A DNA stretch of 43,880 nucleotides, taken from positions 1 through 43,880 of the forward strand of contig CAZDJK010000076.1 of assembly GCA_964505725.1 (NCBI GenBank), read 5' to 3'. Shown one piece after another: positions 1 through 8,183 of this stretch. Numbering within the stretch: position 1 is the first letter of the stretch; each line of letters starts with the position of its first letter. This DNA is from CAVRJC01 sp964505725. Its GTDB lineage: Bacteria > Actinomycetota > Acidimicrobiia > IMCC26256 > DASPTH01. Both the position numbers and the translations under genes were made by a program. The notes beneath the pieces are model-generated. The model was not told the DNA's origin, did no database searches, and saw only the letters and a list, made by a program, of their open reading frames with translations.

Positions 1-169
1 CCAACCCCGGCTGATACCCCAACCGAGGCACCGGATCCACCGTCGACGCCACCGCATCCACACCCACCACCGACCCCGCCGACCCGTCCACCACGGCCGC
101 CGAGCGTAGACCCCACCCCCAACCACACCCGCGCCACGCGCGCCGTTGGGGCCCGTTCCGGCAACCCCT
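1..169. other. Left-edge sequence, no clear gene; possible minus-strand coding fragment
   Basis: No start or stop signal for a complete gene is visible before the ppx promoter. On the minus strand one frame stays open across roughly positions 1-140 and reads like protein (for example VDAVASTVDPVPRLGYQPG near the edge). Its codons end in G rather than the C/G mix of the neighbours. No ATG, GTG or TTG in that frame was found between 100 and 146, so it may be a truncated or degraded gene, or chance in C-rich DNA. The plus strand reads as a proline-rich run, also probably chance. Confidence 0.25.
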
Positions 170-175
170 TACGCT
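146..175 (+). promoter_or_regulatory. Promoter of ppx-ALDH operon (TTGGGG / TACGCT)
   Basis: A -10 box TACGCT lies at 170-175, seven bases before the GTG start at 183, which puts the transcription start at or next to the start codon. A -35-like TTGGGG lies at 146-151, with an 18-base spacer. No Shine-Dalgarno sequence precedes the GTG, so a leaderless transcript is inferred. Confidence 0.55.
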
Positions 176-182
176 GGTCGTC

Positions 183-1730
183 GTGCGCGTCGCCGCCATG
201 GACCTCGGAACGAACTCGTTCCACCTGCTCATCGCGGACGCGCACGCCGACGGACACATCGACCCGCTCGTGCGCGAGAAGGAGATGCTCCGCCTCGGAG
301 ACGTCGTCAGTCGCTACGGGACGATCCCGGGCACCGCGGCGGACCAGGCAGTGTCGACGGTGCGGCGCTTCCGGCTCCTCGCCGACTCCGCGGGCGCCGA
401 GGAGATCCAGGCGCGCGCGACGAGCGCGATCCGCCGCGCCGCGAACGGCGACGAGCTGGTGGATCGCATCGAGCGCGAGACCGGCGTCGTGGTCGAGGTC
501 ATCAGCGGACAGGAGGAGGCGCGCCTCATCTTCGGGGCGGTGCGCGCGGCCGTGGTGCTCGACCCCGCGCCGGCACTCTGCTTCGACCTCGGCGGCGGGA
601 GCGTCGAGGTGATGGTGGGCGACTCAGGCGGCCTGGCGTGGGCCACGAGCCTGCCGCTCGGGGTGGCACGCCTCACCGCCGAGCTCGTGCACTCCGATCC
701 CCTCTCGAAGGCCGACCGGCGCGCCCTGCGCGCCCGCCTCGTCGAAGCCCTCGATCCGGTGGCGCGCACGGTCGCCGAGCTCGAGCCCAAGATGGTCGTC
801 GGCAGCAGCGGCACGCTCGAGAACCTCGCGGCCATGGTGGCGGCCCGGCGCGACGAGGACCAGCCCCAATCGCTGAACCAGCTGACGATCTCCCGCAACG
901 AGTTCCTCGACCTGCACAAGGACCTGCTCGCGACCAAGGAGAGCGAGCGGCTGCGCATCCCCGGGCTCGACGCGCGTCGCGTCGACCTGATCGTGGCCGG
1001 GTCCATGTTCCTGGCCACCGCGCTGGAGCTGTTCGGCTTCGACTCGTGGACCGTGAGCGAGTGGGCGCTGCGGGAGGGCATCGTGCTCGACGCGGTCGGT
1101 CACCACGGCGCCGCGGACTGGACCGGCGATCCCCGCGCCATCCGACGCGAGTCGGTGCGGGGCCTCGGGCGCCGCTGCAACTGGTCCGAGCCGCACGCCC
1201 GACGCGTGGCCGAGCTCGCGCTCGACCTGTTCGACCAGACCGCGCCGCTGCACCACCTCGACTCCGGCGACCGCGAGCTGCTGGAGTTCGGCGCGCTCCT
1301 GCACGACATCGGCGAGCACGTCGCGAGCTCCGGCCACCACCGGCACTCCGCGTACCTCGTGCGCAACGGCCAGCTCCGCGGCTTCGGCCCGCGCGAGGTC
1401 GAGCTGCTCGCCGCGCTCGTGCGCTGGCACCGCGGCGGCGACCCGCGCGTCTCGGACGAGTTCCCGCTGCTCGACTCGGGGGCCATCGAGCGCGTCCGCA
1501 TCCTCGAGGCGCTCCTCCGGGTCGCCGACGGGCTCGACCGCGGCCGCAACCAGGTGGTGTACGGCGTCGACACCATGATCACGCCGTCGCTCATCCTGAT
1601 CCGCATGCGCGCGGTCGACGACGTCGAGCTCGAGGTGTGGGGCGCGCGCCGGAAGCGCGCGCTCATGGAGAAGGTCTTCGATCGCGAGGTCGAGCTCACC
1701 TCGCATCCCGCGCTGCAGGGGGGCACATGA
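183..1730 (+). CDS. ppx: Exopolyphosphatase / guanosine pentaphosphate phosphatase (Ppx/GppA) with C-terminal HD domain
   Basis: The 515-residue protein carries the ASKHA-fold phosphate-binding signatures of the Ppx/GppA family: MDLGTNSFHLLI at the N-terminus and FDLGGGSVEVM near residue 140. A C-terminal half resembles the HD-type domain of long Ppx proteins, with LLHDIGEHV and HHRHSAYLV in the expected order. The family hydrolyses inorganic polyphosphate from the chain end and/or pppGpp to ppGpp, acting in the cytoplasm in phosphate storage and stringent response. The length suits a two-domain Ppx rather than the short actinobacterial paralogue. The GTG start at 183 is chosen because the family motif begins six residues in and a -10 box sits seven bases upstream. 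The stop overlaps the next start by four bases (ATGA), so the two genes are co-translated. Polyphosphate versus pppGpp preference cannot be told from sequence. Confidence 0.9.
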   Translation: MRVAAMDLGTNSFHLLIADAHADGHIDPLVREKEMLRLGDVVSRYGTIPGTAADQAVSTVRRFRLLADSAGAEEIQARATSAIRRAANGDELVDRIERETGVVVEVISGQEEARLIFGAVRAAVVLDPAPALCFDLGGGSVEVMVGDSGGLAWATSLPLGVARLTAELVHSDPLSKADRRALRARLVEALDPVARTVAELEPKMVVGSSGTLENLAAMVAARRDEDQPQSLNQLTISRNEFLDLHKDLLATKESERLRIPGLDARRVDLIVAGSMFLATALELFGFDSWTVSEWALREGIVLDAVGHHGAADWTGDPRAIRRESVRGLGRRCNWSEPHARRVAELALDLFDQTAPLHHLDSGDRELLEFGALLHDIGEHVASSGHHRHSAYLVRNGQLRGFGPREVELLAALVRWHRGGDPRVSDEFPLLDSGAIERVRILEALLRVADGLDRGRNQVVYGVDTMITPSLILIRMRAVDDVELEVWGARRKRALMEKVFDREVELTSHPALQGGT

Positions 1731-3145
1731 GAGCCCTGCCGATCGGCAACGAGTGGATCACCACCGACGACGAGATCGTCGTGCGGTCACCGTACGACGG
1801 CCACGAGATCGACCGCGTGCCCCGTTGCGACGACACGCACGTCGCACGGGCGGTGGCAGCGGCCCACTCGGCCCACCGCGACGGGACCCTCCCCGCGTGG
1901 CGGCGGGCGGCCGTCCTCGACCGGGCCGCCGGTCTTCTGGGCGAGCGGGTCGAGGATTTCGCCCGCATCATCGCCGAGGAGGCGGCGAAGCCGATCAGGA
2001 CGGCAAGGGTCGAGGCGAGCCGGGCGGTCGCGACGTTCACGTTCGCCGCGGCAGAGGCGCGGTCACTCACGGGCGACATGGTGCCGATCGAAGCCGCGGA
2101 CGTGGGCGAGGGGAAGCTCGCGTTCACGCTGCGCGTGCCGATCGGCGTCGTCGCCGCGATCAGCCCGTTCAACTTCCCGCTCAACCTGGTCGCCCACAAG
2201 GTCGCACCGGCGATCGCCGCCGGCTGCCCGGTGGTGCTCAAGCCCGCCTCCCAGACCCCGCTCTCCGCGGTCGCGCTCGCGGACCTGCTCCTCCGCGAGT
2301 GCGGGCTCCCGCCCGGCCACCTCAACGTCGTGACCGGCAGTGGTTCGACGATCGGGAACGCGCTCGTCGACGCGCCCGAGGTCGCGTACGTCTCGTTCAC
2401 CGGCTCGCCCGAGGTCGGGTGGGCGATCCGCGGGCGCGCCGCCCGCAAGAAGGTTGGGCTCGAGCTCGGCAACAACGCACCCGTGATCATCGAGCCCGGC
2501 GCCGACCTCGTGACCGCGGCGGCCAAGATCAGCGTGGCCGGCTTCAGTCATGCGGGCCAGTCGTGCATCTCGACCCAGCGGATCTACGTGCACGACGACG
2601 TCGCCGACGCGTTCCTCGACGAGCTCGTCCCCCGGGTCGACGCGCTGGTCGTCGGCGACCCGCTCCGTGAGGACACCGACGTGTCGGCGCTCATCTCGAA
2701 GGCCGACCGCGACCGGGTCCAGTCGTGGATCGACGAAGCGCTCGCCGCCGGGGCGAAGATCGCCGCCGGCGGGAGCATCGGTGCCGACGGGTTGCTGCAG
2801 CCGACGGTGCTCACGAACGTGACCCCCGACATGAAGGTCTGCGCGATCGAGGTCTTCGGGCCCGTGGTGGGGATCCAGCGCTACCGCGACGTCAACGAGG
2901 CATTCCGGCTCGCCAACGACACCCGGTACGGCCTCCAGGCCGCGGTGTTCACCCCCGACCTCGCGACCGCGGTACGGGCGGCACGTGAGCTCGACTTCGG
3001 AGGGGTCCTCGTGAACGAGGTGCCGACGTGGCGCGCCGACCTGATGCCCTACGGCGGCGTCCGTGACAGCGGGAACACGCGCGAGGGCCCGCGCTACGCG
3101 GCTCGGGAGATGACGGAGACCCGGCTCGTCGTGATCGACGCCTGA
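1727..3145 (+). CDS. NAD(P)+-dependent aldehyde dehydrogenase
   Basis: A 472-residue member of the ALDH superfamily, which oxidises aldehydes to acids with NAD(P)+ in the cytosol. Visible hallmarks are the cofactor-binding SPFNFPLNL and VLKPASQTPLS stretches, FTGSPEVGW, the general base Glu246 in LELGNN (usually LELGG), the catalytic Cys280 in GQSCIST, and EVFGPVVG. The C-terminal MPYGGVRDSGNTREG places it near glyceraldehyde-3-phosphate, lactaldehyde or succinate-semialdehyde-type enzymes, but the substrate is not determinable. The ATG at 1727 overlaps the ppx stop, which fixes the start and implies coupling to polyphosphate/ppGpp metabolism. That pairing is unusual and its meaning is unknown. 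Confidence 0.93.
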   Translation: MRALPIGNEWITTDDEIVVRSPYDGHEIDRVPRCDDTHVARAVAAAHSAHRDGTLPAWRRAAVLDRAAGLLGERVEDFARIIAEEAAKPIRTARVEASRAVATFTFAAAEARSLTGDMVPIEAADVGEGKLAFTLRVPIGVVAAISPFNFPLNLVAHKVAPAIAAGCPVVLKPASQTPLSAVALADLLLRECGLPPGHLNVVTGSGSTIGNALVDAPEVAYVSFTGSPEVGWAIRGRAARKKVGLELGNNAPVIIEPGADLVTAAAKISVAGFSHAGQSCISTQRIYVHDDVADAFLDELVPRVDALVVGDPLREDTDVSALISKADRDRVQSWIDEALAAGAKIAAGGSIGADGLLQPTVLTNVTPDMKVCAIEVFGPVVGIQRYRDVNEAFRLANDTRYGLQAAVFTPDLATAVRAARELDFGGVLVNEVPTWRADLMPYGGVRDSGNTREGPRYAAREMTETRLVVIDA

Positions 3146-3171
3146 CCCGCGTACGCCGGTCCGCGCGCCGG

Positions 3172-3177
3172 TACGAT
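3172..3177 (+). promoter_or_regulatory. -10 box TACGAT before the 2TM/hemolysin genes
   Basis: TACGAT lies nine bases before the GTG at 3187, in the 41-base gap after the aldehyde dehydrogenase. The 5' leader would be absent or only a few bases long. No good -35 element is evident. Confidence 0.4.
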
Positions 3178-3186
3178 CGCCACGTC

Positions 3187-3438
3187 GTGACTCCCGATCC
3201 GCCTCCCCTCCCGCCGCTGCGGGCTCCCCGACCGCTCGCGGTGCACTTCGCCATCGACGCCGGGGTCTGCTTCCTCTGCGTCATCGTCGTCGGCCTGATC
3301 CTCGGGATCGGCTGGATCTGGTTGCTCGTCGCCTCCCTCGTGATCGGCGCGGCGGTCGCGCCGCTCACCCACCGGGCCGAGGAGCGCGCGCTCGCCGACC
3401 GGGCGGCGCGCCGGCGGGCGCTCGACTCCGGCTCATGA
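3187..3438 (+). CDS. Small two-helix membrane protein
   Basis: An 83-residue protein with a proline-rich N-terminus (PDPPPLPPL), then two predicted transmembrane helices at about residues 22-38 and 41-57, and a basic, charged C-terminal tail (HRAEERALADRAARRRA). The layout resembles small 2TM-domain proteins of actinobacteria with no assigned reaction. The GTG start follows a -10-like TACGAT. The stop overlaps the hemolysin III start by four bases, so it is probably co-translated with that gene and may assist it at the membrane. Function is unknown. Confidence 0.7.
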   Translation: MTPDPPPLPPLRAPRPLAVHFAIDAGVCFLCVIVVGLILGIGWIWLLVASLVIGAAVAPLTHRAEERALADRAARRRALDSGS

Positions 3439-4115
3439 GCGTCGGCAACGTCGGCGTCGCCGGCGACGAGCTCCTCCCGCCCAAGCCCCGGCTCCGCGGC
3501 CTCTCGCACCTCTACGCGTTCTTCGTCGCCCTCGTCGCCGCGGTGGCGCTGGTGCTCTCGGCCCCACCCGGCACCGCGACGGTCGGTGCCGTCGTCTACG
3601 CCGTCGCGCTGGTCGCGATGTTCGGCGTGAGCGCGCTGTACCACCGCGGGAGCTGGCGTCCGGTTGCCGCCCGGCGCATGCTGCAGCTCGACCACACCGC
3701 GATCTTCGTGATGATCGCAGGCACGTGCACCCCTATCGGCCTGCTCGCCGTCCACGGCACACCGGCTGCGGTGTTCCTCACGGTGGTGTGGGCCGCGGCG
3801 GCCTGCGGCATCGCGTTCGAGTGGCTCCCGGTGCCGGCGCCGCGCGGGTACGTCACCGCGGTGTACCTGACCCTCGGGTGGGTCGGCGTGTTCGCGTTCG
3901 TGCCGCTCCTGCACAATGCAGGCGCGGCGTGCGTCGTCCTCGTCGCCGCCGGCGGACTGTGCTACACGGCCGGCGCGATCGTGCATGCCGCCCGCAGGCC
4001 CGACCCGTTCCCGCTCGTGTTCGGGTACCACGAGATCTTCCATCTGCTGGTCATCGGCGCCGCGGTGTTGCACTACGTCGCGATCGCCGCGTTCGTGCTG
4101 CCACTCGGTTCCTGA
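3435..4115 (+). CDS. Hemolysin III / PAQR-family membrane protein
   Basis: A 226-residue, seven-helix membrane protein of the HlyIII (YqfA/PAQR, CREST) superfamily. The conserved polar residues that form the membrane-embedded metal site are present: SALYHRGSW in helix 2, LDHTAIFVMIAGT after it, and GYHEIFHLLVIGAAVLH in the last helix. Family members are proposed zinc-dependent lipid hydrolases or receptors; the hemolysin name comes from a Bacillus cereus member, and haemolysis should not be assumed here. The ATG lies in an ATGA overlap with the upstream small membrane protein, and the methyltransferase starts eight bases after its stop, so the three genes are likely one transcript. Confidence 0.88.
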   Translation: MSVGNVGVAGDELLPPKPRLRGLSHLYAFFVALVAAVALVLSAPPGTATVGAVVYAVALVAMFGVSALYHRGSWRPVAARRMLQLDHTAIFVMIAGTCTPIGLLAVHGTPAAVFLTVVWAAAACGIAFEWLPVPAPRGYVTAVYLTLGWVGVFAFVPLLHNAGAACVVLVAAGGLCYTAGAIVHAARRPDPFPLVFGYHEIFHLLVIGAAVLHYVAIAAFVLPLGS

Positions 4116-4123
4116 CGCGACCG

Positions 4124-4873
4124 ATGCCGGACCACGAGCGGCACAACCGCGTCTACTGGGACGCCGACGCCGACGACTACCAGGCTGCCCACGGCGCCGC
4201 GCTCGCGACCGCCCCGCGGGCCTGGGGCGTGTGGCGGATCCCCGACGACGAGCTGGGGGTCATCGGTGACGTCGACTGCCGCGACGTGCTCGAGTACGGC
4301 TGCGGCGCCGCCCAGTGGTCGATCGCGCTGGCCCGGCGCGGCGCGCGGGCGGTCGGCCTCGACCAGTCCCGTGCGCAGCTCCGCCACGCACACGACGCGG
4401 TGGCGGCGACCGGCGCCGACGTGACCCTCGTGTGCGCGAGCGGCGAGCGGACGCCGTTTCGCGACGAGTCGTTCGACGTCGTGTTCTGCGACCACGGCGT
4501 GATGTCGTTCGGTGACCCCGACCGCACGGTTCCCGAGCTCTCGCGACTTCTCCGGGAGGGCGGGCGCGCCGCGTTCTGCCATACCGCGCCCCTCGTGTAC
4601 CTCACGTACGACCGGCGACGCGAACGTCAGACGAGGCGCCTGCAGGAGCCGTACTTCGGGATGAGATCGTTCGGTTACGACGAGGGGACGTTCGACTTCC
4701 AGCTCCCGTACGGCGAATGGATCCGCCGCTTCCGGGCCGTCGGCCTGGTGGTCGACGACCTTCTCGAGCTCCGCGCCCCGAAGGGCGCCACCACGACCTA
4801 TCCCGACTTCATCACCCGCCGCTTCGCGCGTCGCTGGCCCGCCGAGCAGATCTGGAAGCTCACGAAGCGCTGA
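4124..4873 (+). CDS. Class I SAM-dependent methyltransferase
   Basis: A 249-residue Rossmann-fold methyltransferase. Motif I is VLEYGCGAAQWS (SAM glycine loop), the acidic residue that contacts the ribose follows in AVGLDQSRAQL, and motif IV-like FDVVFCDHGVMSF and the post-I PFRDESFD segment match the Methyltransf_11/25 families. The methyl acceptor cannot be predicted; many such actinobacterial proteins are annotated only as class I methyltransferases. The ATG at 4124 is the first start after the hemolysin III stop and directly precedes the conserved N-terminal RVYWDADADDY segment common in this group. It ends ten bases from the stop of the opposing secreted hydrolase. Confidence 0.88.
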   Translation: MPDHERHNRVYWDADADDYQAAHGAALATAPRAWGVWRIPDDELGVIGDVDCRDVLEYGCGAAQWSIALARRGARAVGLDQSRAQLRHAHDAVAATGADVTLVCASGERTPFRDESFDVVFCDHGVMSFGDPDRTVPELSRLLREGGRAAFCHTAPLVYLTYDRRRERQTRRLQEPYFGMRSFGYDEGTFDFQLPYGEWIRRFRAVGLVVDDLLELRAPKGATTTYPDFITRRFARRWPAEQIWKLTKR

Positions 4874-4882
4874 GCCACGCGG

Positions 4883-6355
4883 TCAGCAGCGGGTACCGGG
4901 GCGCGGAAGCACGCGGGCGACGAGATAGCGGGTGACAACCCGGTCGACGCACCCGTTGCCGGTGGCGAACGCGGTATGGCCGTCGCTCGCCACCACCAAC
5001 AGGCGCGCGCGTTGCAGCTCCGCCGTCAACGCGCGCGCCGCCGCGAGCGGCGTCGCAGGGTCGCGGGTGTTGCCGATCACGAGGATCGGCGGGGCGCCCG
5101 CGGCGTCGAGCCGTCCGGGCGGTGCGATCGGCTGCACCGGCCAGACCGAGCAGATCAGGCTCGCGTTGGCGACGAACGCGCCCAGGCGCGGCGCCACCGC
5201 GGCTGCCTGCGCCTCGAGCCGGGCGGCGCCGACGACGTCGGGGGCCGGAGGGCCGTCCAGGCAGCTGATGGCCCAGAAGCTCGCGAGCGAGCCCGCGCCG
5301 CCGTCGGCGCTCCCCTCGAAGGCGTGCGCGAGCTCGAGGAGCGGCTTCGGATCGCCGCGCCCCGTGGCCACGAGGTCCCCCGCGAGGGCGGGCCAGTACG
5401 AAGGCCCGCGGTAGATCGCCTCCACCACCGCAGCGTCGAAGCGCGTCTGGTCGAGCGCGGGCCCGTCCCCACCCGGAGCGGCGAGCGGATGATCGGTCAC
5501 GCGTGCGCGCAGCGCGTCGTATTCCGCTGCCGCGTGACCGTGGTGGTGGAAGGCGCAGGCGGCGCGCGCCGAGCAGTCGGCGAGGAAGTCGTCGAGCACC
5601 TGTTCGAAGCCGCGGGCCTGGCCGAGGGTCGTGGCGACCGCGTCCTCGGCGGGGTCGATGGCGCCGTCGAGCACGAACGCACGCACCCGGTCGGGGAACA
5701 TGGACGCGTAGAGCGTGCCGAGGTAGGTGCCGTACGAGCCACCGAGGAAGCTGAGTGTCCGCAGGCCCAGCGCGGCGCGCAGCTGGTCCAGGTCGCGCGC
5801 GGTCTCCTGGGTCGACACGTGCGCGAGCTCGGCGCCGCTCCTCTGCGCGCATCCGCTCGCGACCCGGCGCGCGGCATCGACGAGCGCGGCGCGCCCGTCG
5901 GCATCGCGCGGCGAGAACGGCACGTCGAACAGCGTGTCGATGTTCGGTGCGCACGTCACCGGATCGCTCTCCCCGCTCCCGCGCACGTCGAAGGAGACGA
6001 TGTCGAAGCGCCGACGGACGGTCGTGGGATAGGTCTCCGCGATCGACCGCACGTAGTCCACGCCCGACGCGCCGGGCCCTCCGGGGTTCACCACGAGCGT
6101 GCCGATCCGGTGCTTCGGGTCATCCGCGGTGCGGCGGATCAACGCGAGCCGGAACGTCCGCCCAACCGGCTGCGCGTAGTCCACCGGGACCGGGAGGGTC
6201 GCGCACTGGAAGGCGCCACACGGCGACCAGGCGAGCCCGGTCGCCGCGGGCGCGACCGACGGTGCCGCTCCTGCAGGGGCAGTGGCGACCGACGTCATCC
6301 CGGCGGCGGCGAGGGTCAGCACGGCCGCGAGCGCACACCGCCGGCGACGCGTCAT
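4883..6355 (-). CDS. Secreted alpha/beta hydrolase, tripeptidyl-aminopeptidase type (S33)
   Basis: A 490-residue protein with a clear export signal: basic MTRRRRC, a hydrophobic stretch LAAVLTLAAAGM, and a probable AxA cleavage site before residue 32. The mature part has the alpha/beta-hydrolase core with oxyanion segment VVNPGGPGASG, nucleophile Ser207 in GGSYGTYLG, the acid in GNTRDPATP, and the C-terminal His in SDGHTAFA. The order and length match Streptomyces SlpD/SlpE-type tripeptidyl aminopeptidases with the TAP-like C-terminal domain. They trim tripeptides from exported proteins or peptides outside the cell. A conserved Cys pair near the substrate cap is consistent with extracytoplasmic disulphides. 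Transcription is probably leaderless from TACGTT six bases upstream. Exact peptide specificity is unknown. Confidence 0.9.
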   Translation of the reverse strand: MTRRRRCALAAVLTLAAAGMTSVATAPAGAAPSVAPAATGLAWSPCGAFQCATLPVPVDYAQPVGRTFRLALIRRTADDPKHRIGTLVVNPGGPGASGVDYVRSIAETYPTTVRRRFDIVSFDVRGSGESDPVTCAPNIDTLFDVPFSPRDADGRAALVDAARRVASGCAQRSGAELAHVSTQETARDLDQLRAALGLRTLSFLGGSYGTYLGTLYASMFPDRVRAFVLDGAIDPAEDAVATTLGQARGFEQVLDDFLADCSARAACAFHHHGHAAAEYDALRARVTDHPLAAPGGDGPALDQTRFDAAVVEAIYRGPSYWPALAGDLVATGRGDPKPLLELAHAFEGSADGGAGSLASFWAISCLDGPPAPDVVGAARLEAQAAAVAPRLGAFVANASLICSVWPVQPIAPPGRLDAAGAPPILVIGNTRDPATPLAAARALTAELQRARLLVVASDGHTAFATGNGCVDRVVTRYLVARVLPRPGTRC

Positions 6356-6361
6356 CGGCCG

Positions 6362-6367
6362 AACGTA
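6362..6367 (-). promoter_or_regulatory. -10 box TACGTT of the secreted hydrolase
   Basis: On the minus strand TACGTT is followed by six bases and the ATG at 6355. No ribosome binding site is present between them, so a leaderless transcript is inferred. Confidence 0.5.
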
Positions 6368-6385
6368 CCCGCGGCCTCCTCGGGC

Positions 6386-7909
6386 TCAGGACGCGTCGAG
6401 GCCCCGGACCACCCCGGGCGCGGAGCTCGGCGCGGCGCCCCACTCCTCCGCCGGTCGGGCGGCGCCCAACAGGTGGCCCTGCGCCAGCTCGCAGCCCAGG
6501 GACCGCAGGGCGGCGAACTGCTCGAGGGTCTCGACACCCTCGGCGATGGTGCACAGCCGGAGCGAGTGGGCGAGGTCGACGATGGCGTTGCAGATCGCCG
6601 CCGACTCGGCGTTGGACCCGAGCCCGGCGACGAAGGAATGGTCGATCTTGATCGCCTCGATCGGGTACCGCTTCAGCGAGACGAGCGACGATGCGCCGGA
6701 TCCGAAGTCGTCGATCACGAGCTTCACACCGATGTCGTGGAGCTGCCCCAGCACCAGCTCGGCGACTTCGCGGTCGTGCAGCAGCGTCGCCTCGGTGATC
6801 TCCAGCCAGAGGTCGCCGGGACTGACCGACGCGTCGTGGAGCATGCGCTCGACACGGGCGGGGAAGGTCGGCTCGGCGAACTGGCGCGCCGAGACGTTGG
6901 CGTTGAGCTTCAGCGTGCCGCCCCCGCCGCCGTGCCAGGCAGCGAGCTGACGGCAAGCCTGCTCCAGCGCCCAGTTGCCGATCGCGAGGATCGCTCCGGT
7001 CTGCTCGGCCGCGCCCACGAACTCGGACGCGGGCAACAGCCCCCTCCTGGCGTGCTCCCACCGCACCAGCGCCTCGAAGCCGGCGACCCGACCGGTCGCG
7101 CAGCTCACGATCGGCAGGTAGTGCATTCGCAGCTCCTCACGCGCGATCGACGTCGCGAGCTCACCCTCCGACACGGCAATGCCGGGACGCGCGTCCGCGA
7201 CGTGTACACGTGCACCGCCCTGCGTCCGGGCCACCTTCCCGGCTTCGATGGCCCGTCGCAACACGGACTGCGGGACCTCGCCGGCGGGCGCGCCGATCGC
7301 CACGCCGATGCTCGCGGTGACCTGCGTCACGCCGCCCGTGTCCACCGACGGGTGCGCCACCCCGAGCGCGATCCGCTCACCAAGCGCCTCCGCGGCGTCG
7401 CGGTCGGGCACGTCACGGCACACGAGCACGAAACGCTCGTCGTTCACGTAGGCAACCACGTCGTGCGGGCGCGTAAGGGTTCGGAGCCGCGCGGACACGG
7501 CTTCGAGGTGGCGGGCAGTGGCGGCGTCGCCGACGCGTGCGCGGAGCTGGGGGACCTCGTCGAGCTCCACCGACACCACCGCGACCCGGCCGAGATCGGC
7601 GGCGCGCTCGGTGAGCCACGTACGGAGCCGATCAAGGTCGAGTACCGGGATCCTGACCGCGTTCGCGTCGCGCGTCGCGGGGGTCGTGGGGAGCGGCGGA
7701 ACACGCCGGACCGGCTCCCGCCGGGCCTCGGAGGGCGCGACCTCGTCGACGTGCTCGACGAAGTCGGCGACCTCCACCGGCTCCAGCAGCTGGCTCACCA
7801 GCGCGGCCGCCCCGCGGGCGCGGGCGGCTGCGCGCACGCCACGGATGATCGCCACGAGCACCACCACGAACGCGACGCCGAGCGCGATCGGGAGGAGGAT
7901 GCCCTGCAC
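6386..7909 (-). CDS. Membrane-anchored EAL-domain c-di-GMP phosphodiesterase with degenerate GGDEF domain
   Basis: A 507-residue protein: one N-terminal transmembrane helix (about residues 4-24), a linker, a GGDEF-like domain (about 85-240) and an EAL domain (about 255-495). The GGDEF signature is replaced by VNDERF, so cyclase activity is not expected; such domains often bind GTP or act as regulators. The EAL domain keeps its metal and catalytic set: Glu279 of EALVRW, the Asn in LNANVSARQF, the Glu of LEITEATL, the DDFGSG pair, the Lys of IKIDHSF and the Glu of AEGVET. It is therefore predicted to cleave c-di-GMP to pGpG at the membrane. The start is a GTG; no strong RBS or -10 precedes it, so the exact start is less certain. 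No other c-di-GMP gene is nearby. Confidence 0.88.
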   Translation of the reverse strand: MQGILLPIALGVAFVVVLVAIIRGVRAAARARGAAALVSQLLEPVEVADFVEHVDEVAPSEARREPVRRVPPLPTTPATRDANAVRIPVLDLDRLRTWLTERAADLGRVAVVSVELDEVPQLRARVGDAATARHLEAVSARLRTLTRPHDVVAYVNDERFVLVCRDVPDRDAAEALGERIALGVAHPSVDTGGVTQVTASIGVAIGAPAGEVPQSVLRRAIEAGKVARTQGGARVHVADARPGIAVSEGELATSIAREELRMHYLPIVSCATGRVAGFEALVRWEHARRGLLPASEFVGAAEQTGAILAIGNWALEQACRQLAAWHGGGGGTLKLNANVSARQFAEPTFPARVERMLHDASVSPGDLWLEITEATLLHDREVAELVLGQLHDIGVKLVIDDFGSGASSLVSLKRYPIEAIKIDHSFVAGLGSNAESAAICNAIVDLAHSLRLCTIAEGVETLEQFAALRSLGCELAQGHLLGAARPAEEWGAAPSSAPGVVRGLDAS

Positions 7910-8151
7910 CCTCGATGTGTCGTCCCCCCGCCGGCGGGCCTTGAGGCGCGCGGGAACCCGGACCCCGACGTGCCGAGGACACCGTGGGGCCCGGGGTGGG
8001 CCCGCGGGCCCTTCGAATGGGCTGGGCGCATCTCGAGCGGGCCGGGCACCGGCCGGATCCGACCAGGCCCGACGGCACCGGGTACCGGGCGCGCGACGCG
8101 GCGCGCGTCCCGGATCTCAGCGCGGTGCTCGAGCTCGTCGCTCGGTGAGGG
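7910..8151. other. Non-coding spacer between cold-shock and EAL genes
   Basis: About 240 bases without a supportable gene. It is extremely GC-rich with several short self-complementary runs (for example around 8005-8030 and 8090-8115). It may hold the EAL gene promoter, but no TANNNT box sits at a convincing distance from the GTG at 7909. Confidence 0.4.
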
Positions 8152-8168
8152 GCGGCGCAGTGCGCCGC
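8152..8168 (-). terminator. Hairpin after the cold-shock gene
   Basis: A perfect inverted repeat, GCGGCGCA-G-TGCGCCGC, begins 15 bases past the csp stop on the minus strand. The eight-base stem is very stable but no T-tract follows, so it may be an attenuating or RNA-end-protecting hairpin rather than a classical intrinsic terminator. Confidence 0.45.
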
Positions 8169-8183
8169 GGGACGCGTCGGCGA

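Noticed and set aside
6386..7909. Diguanylate cyclase activity of the GGDEF-like domain
   Set aside because: The signature reads VNDERF; the residues needed for GTP condensation are missing.
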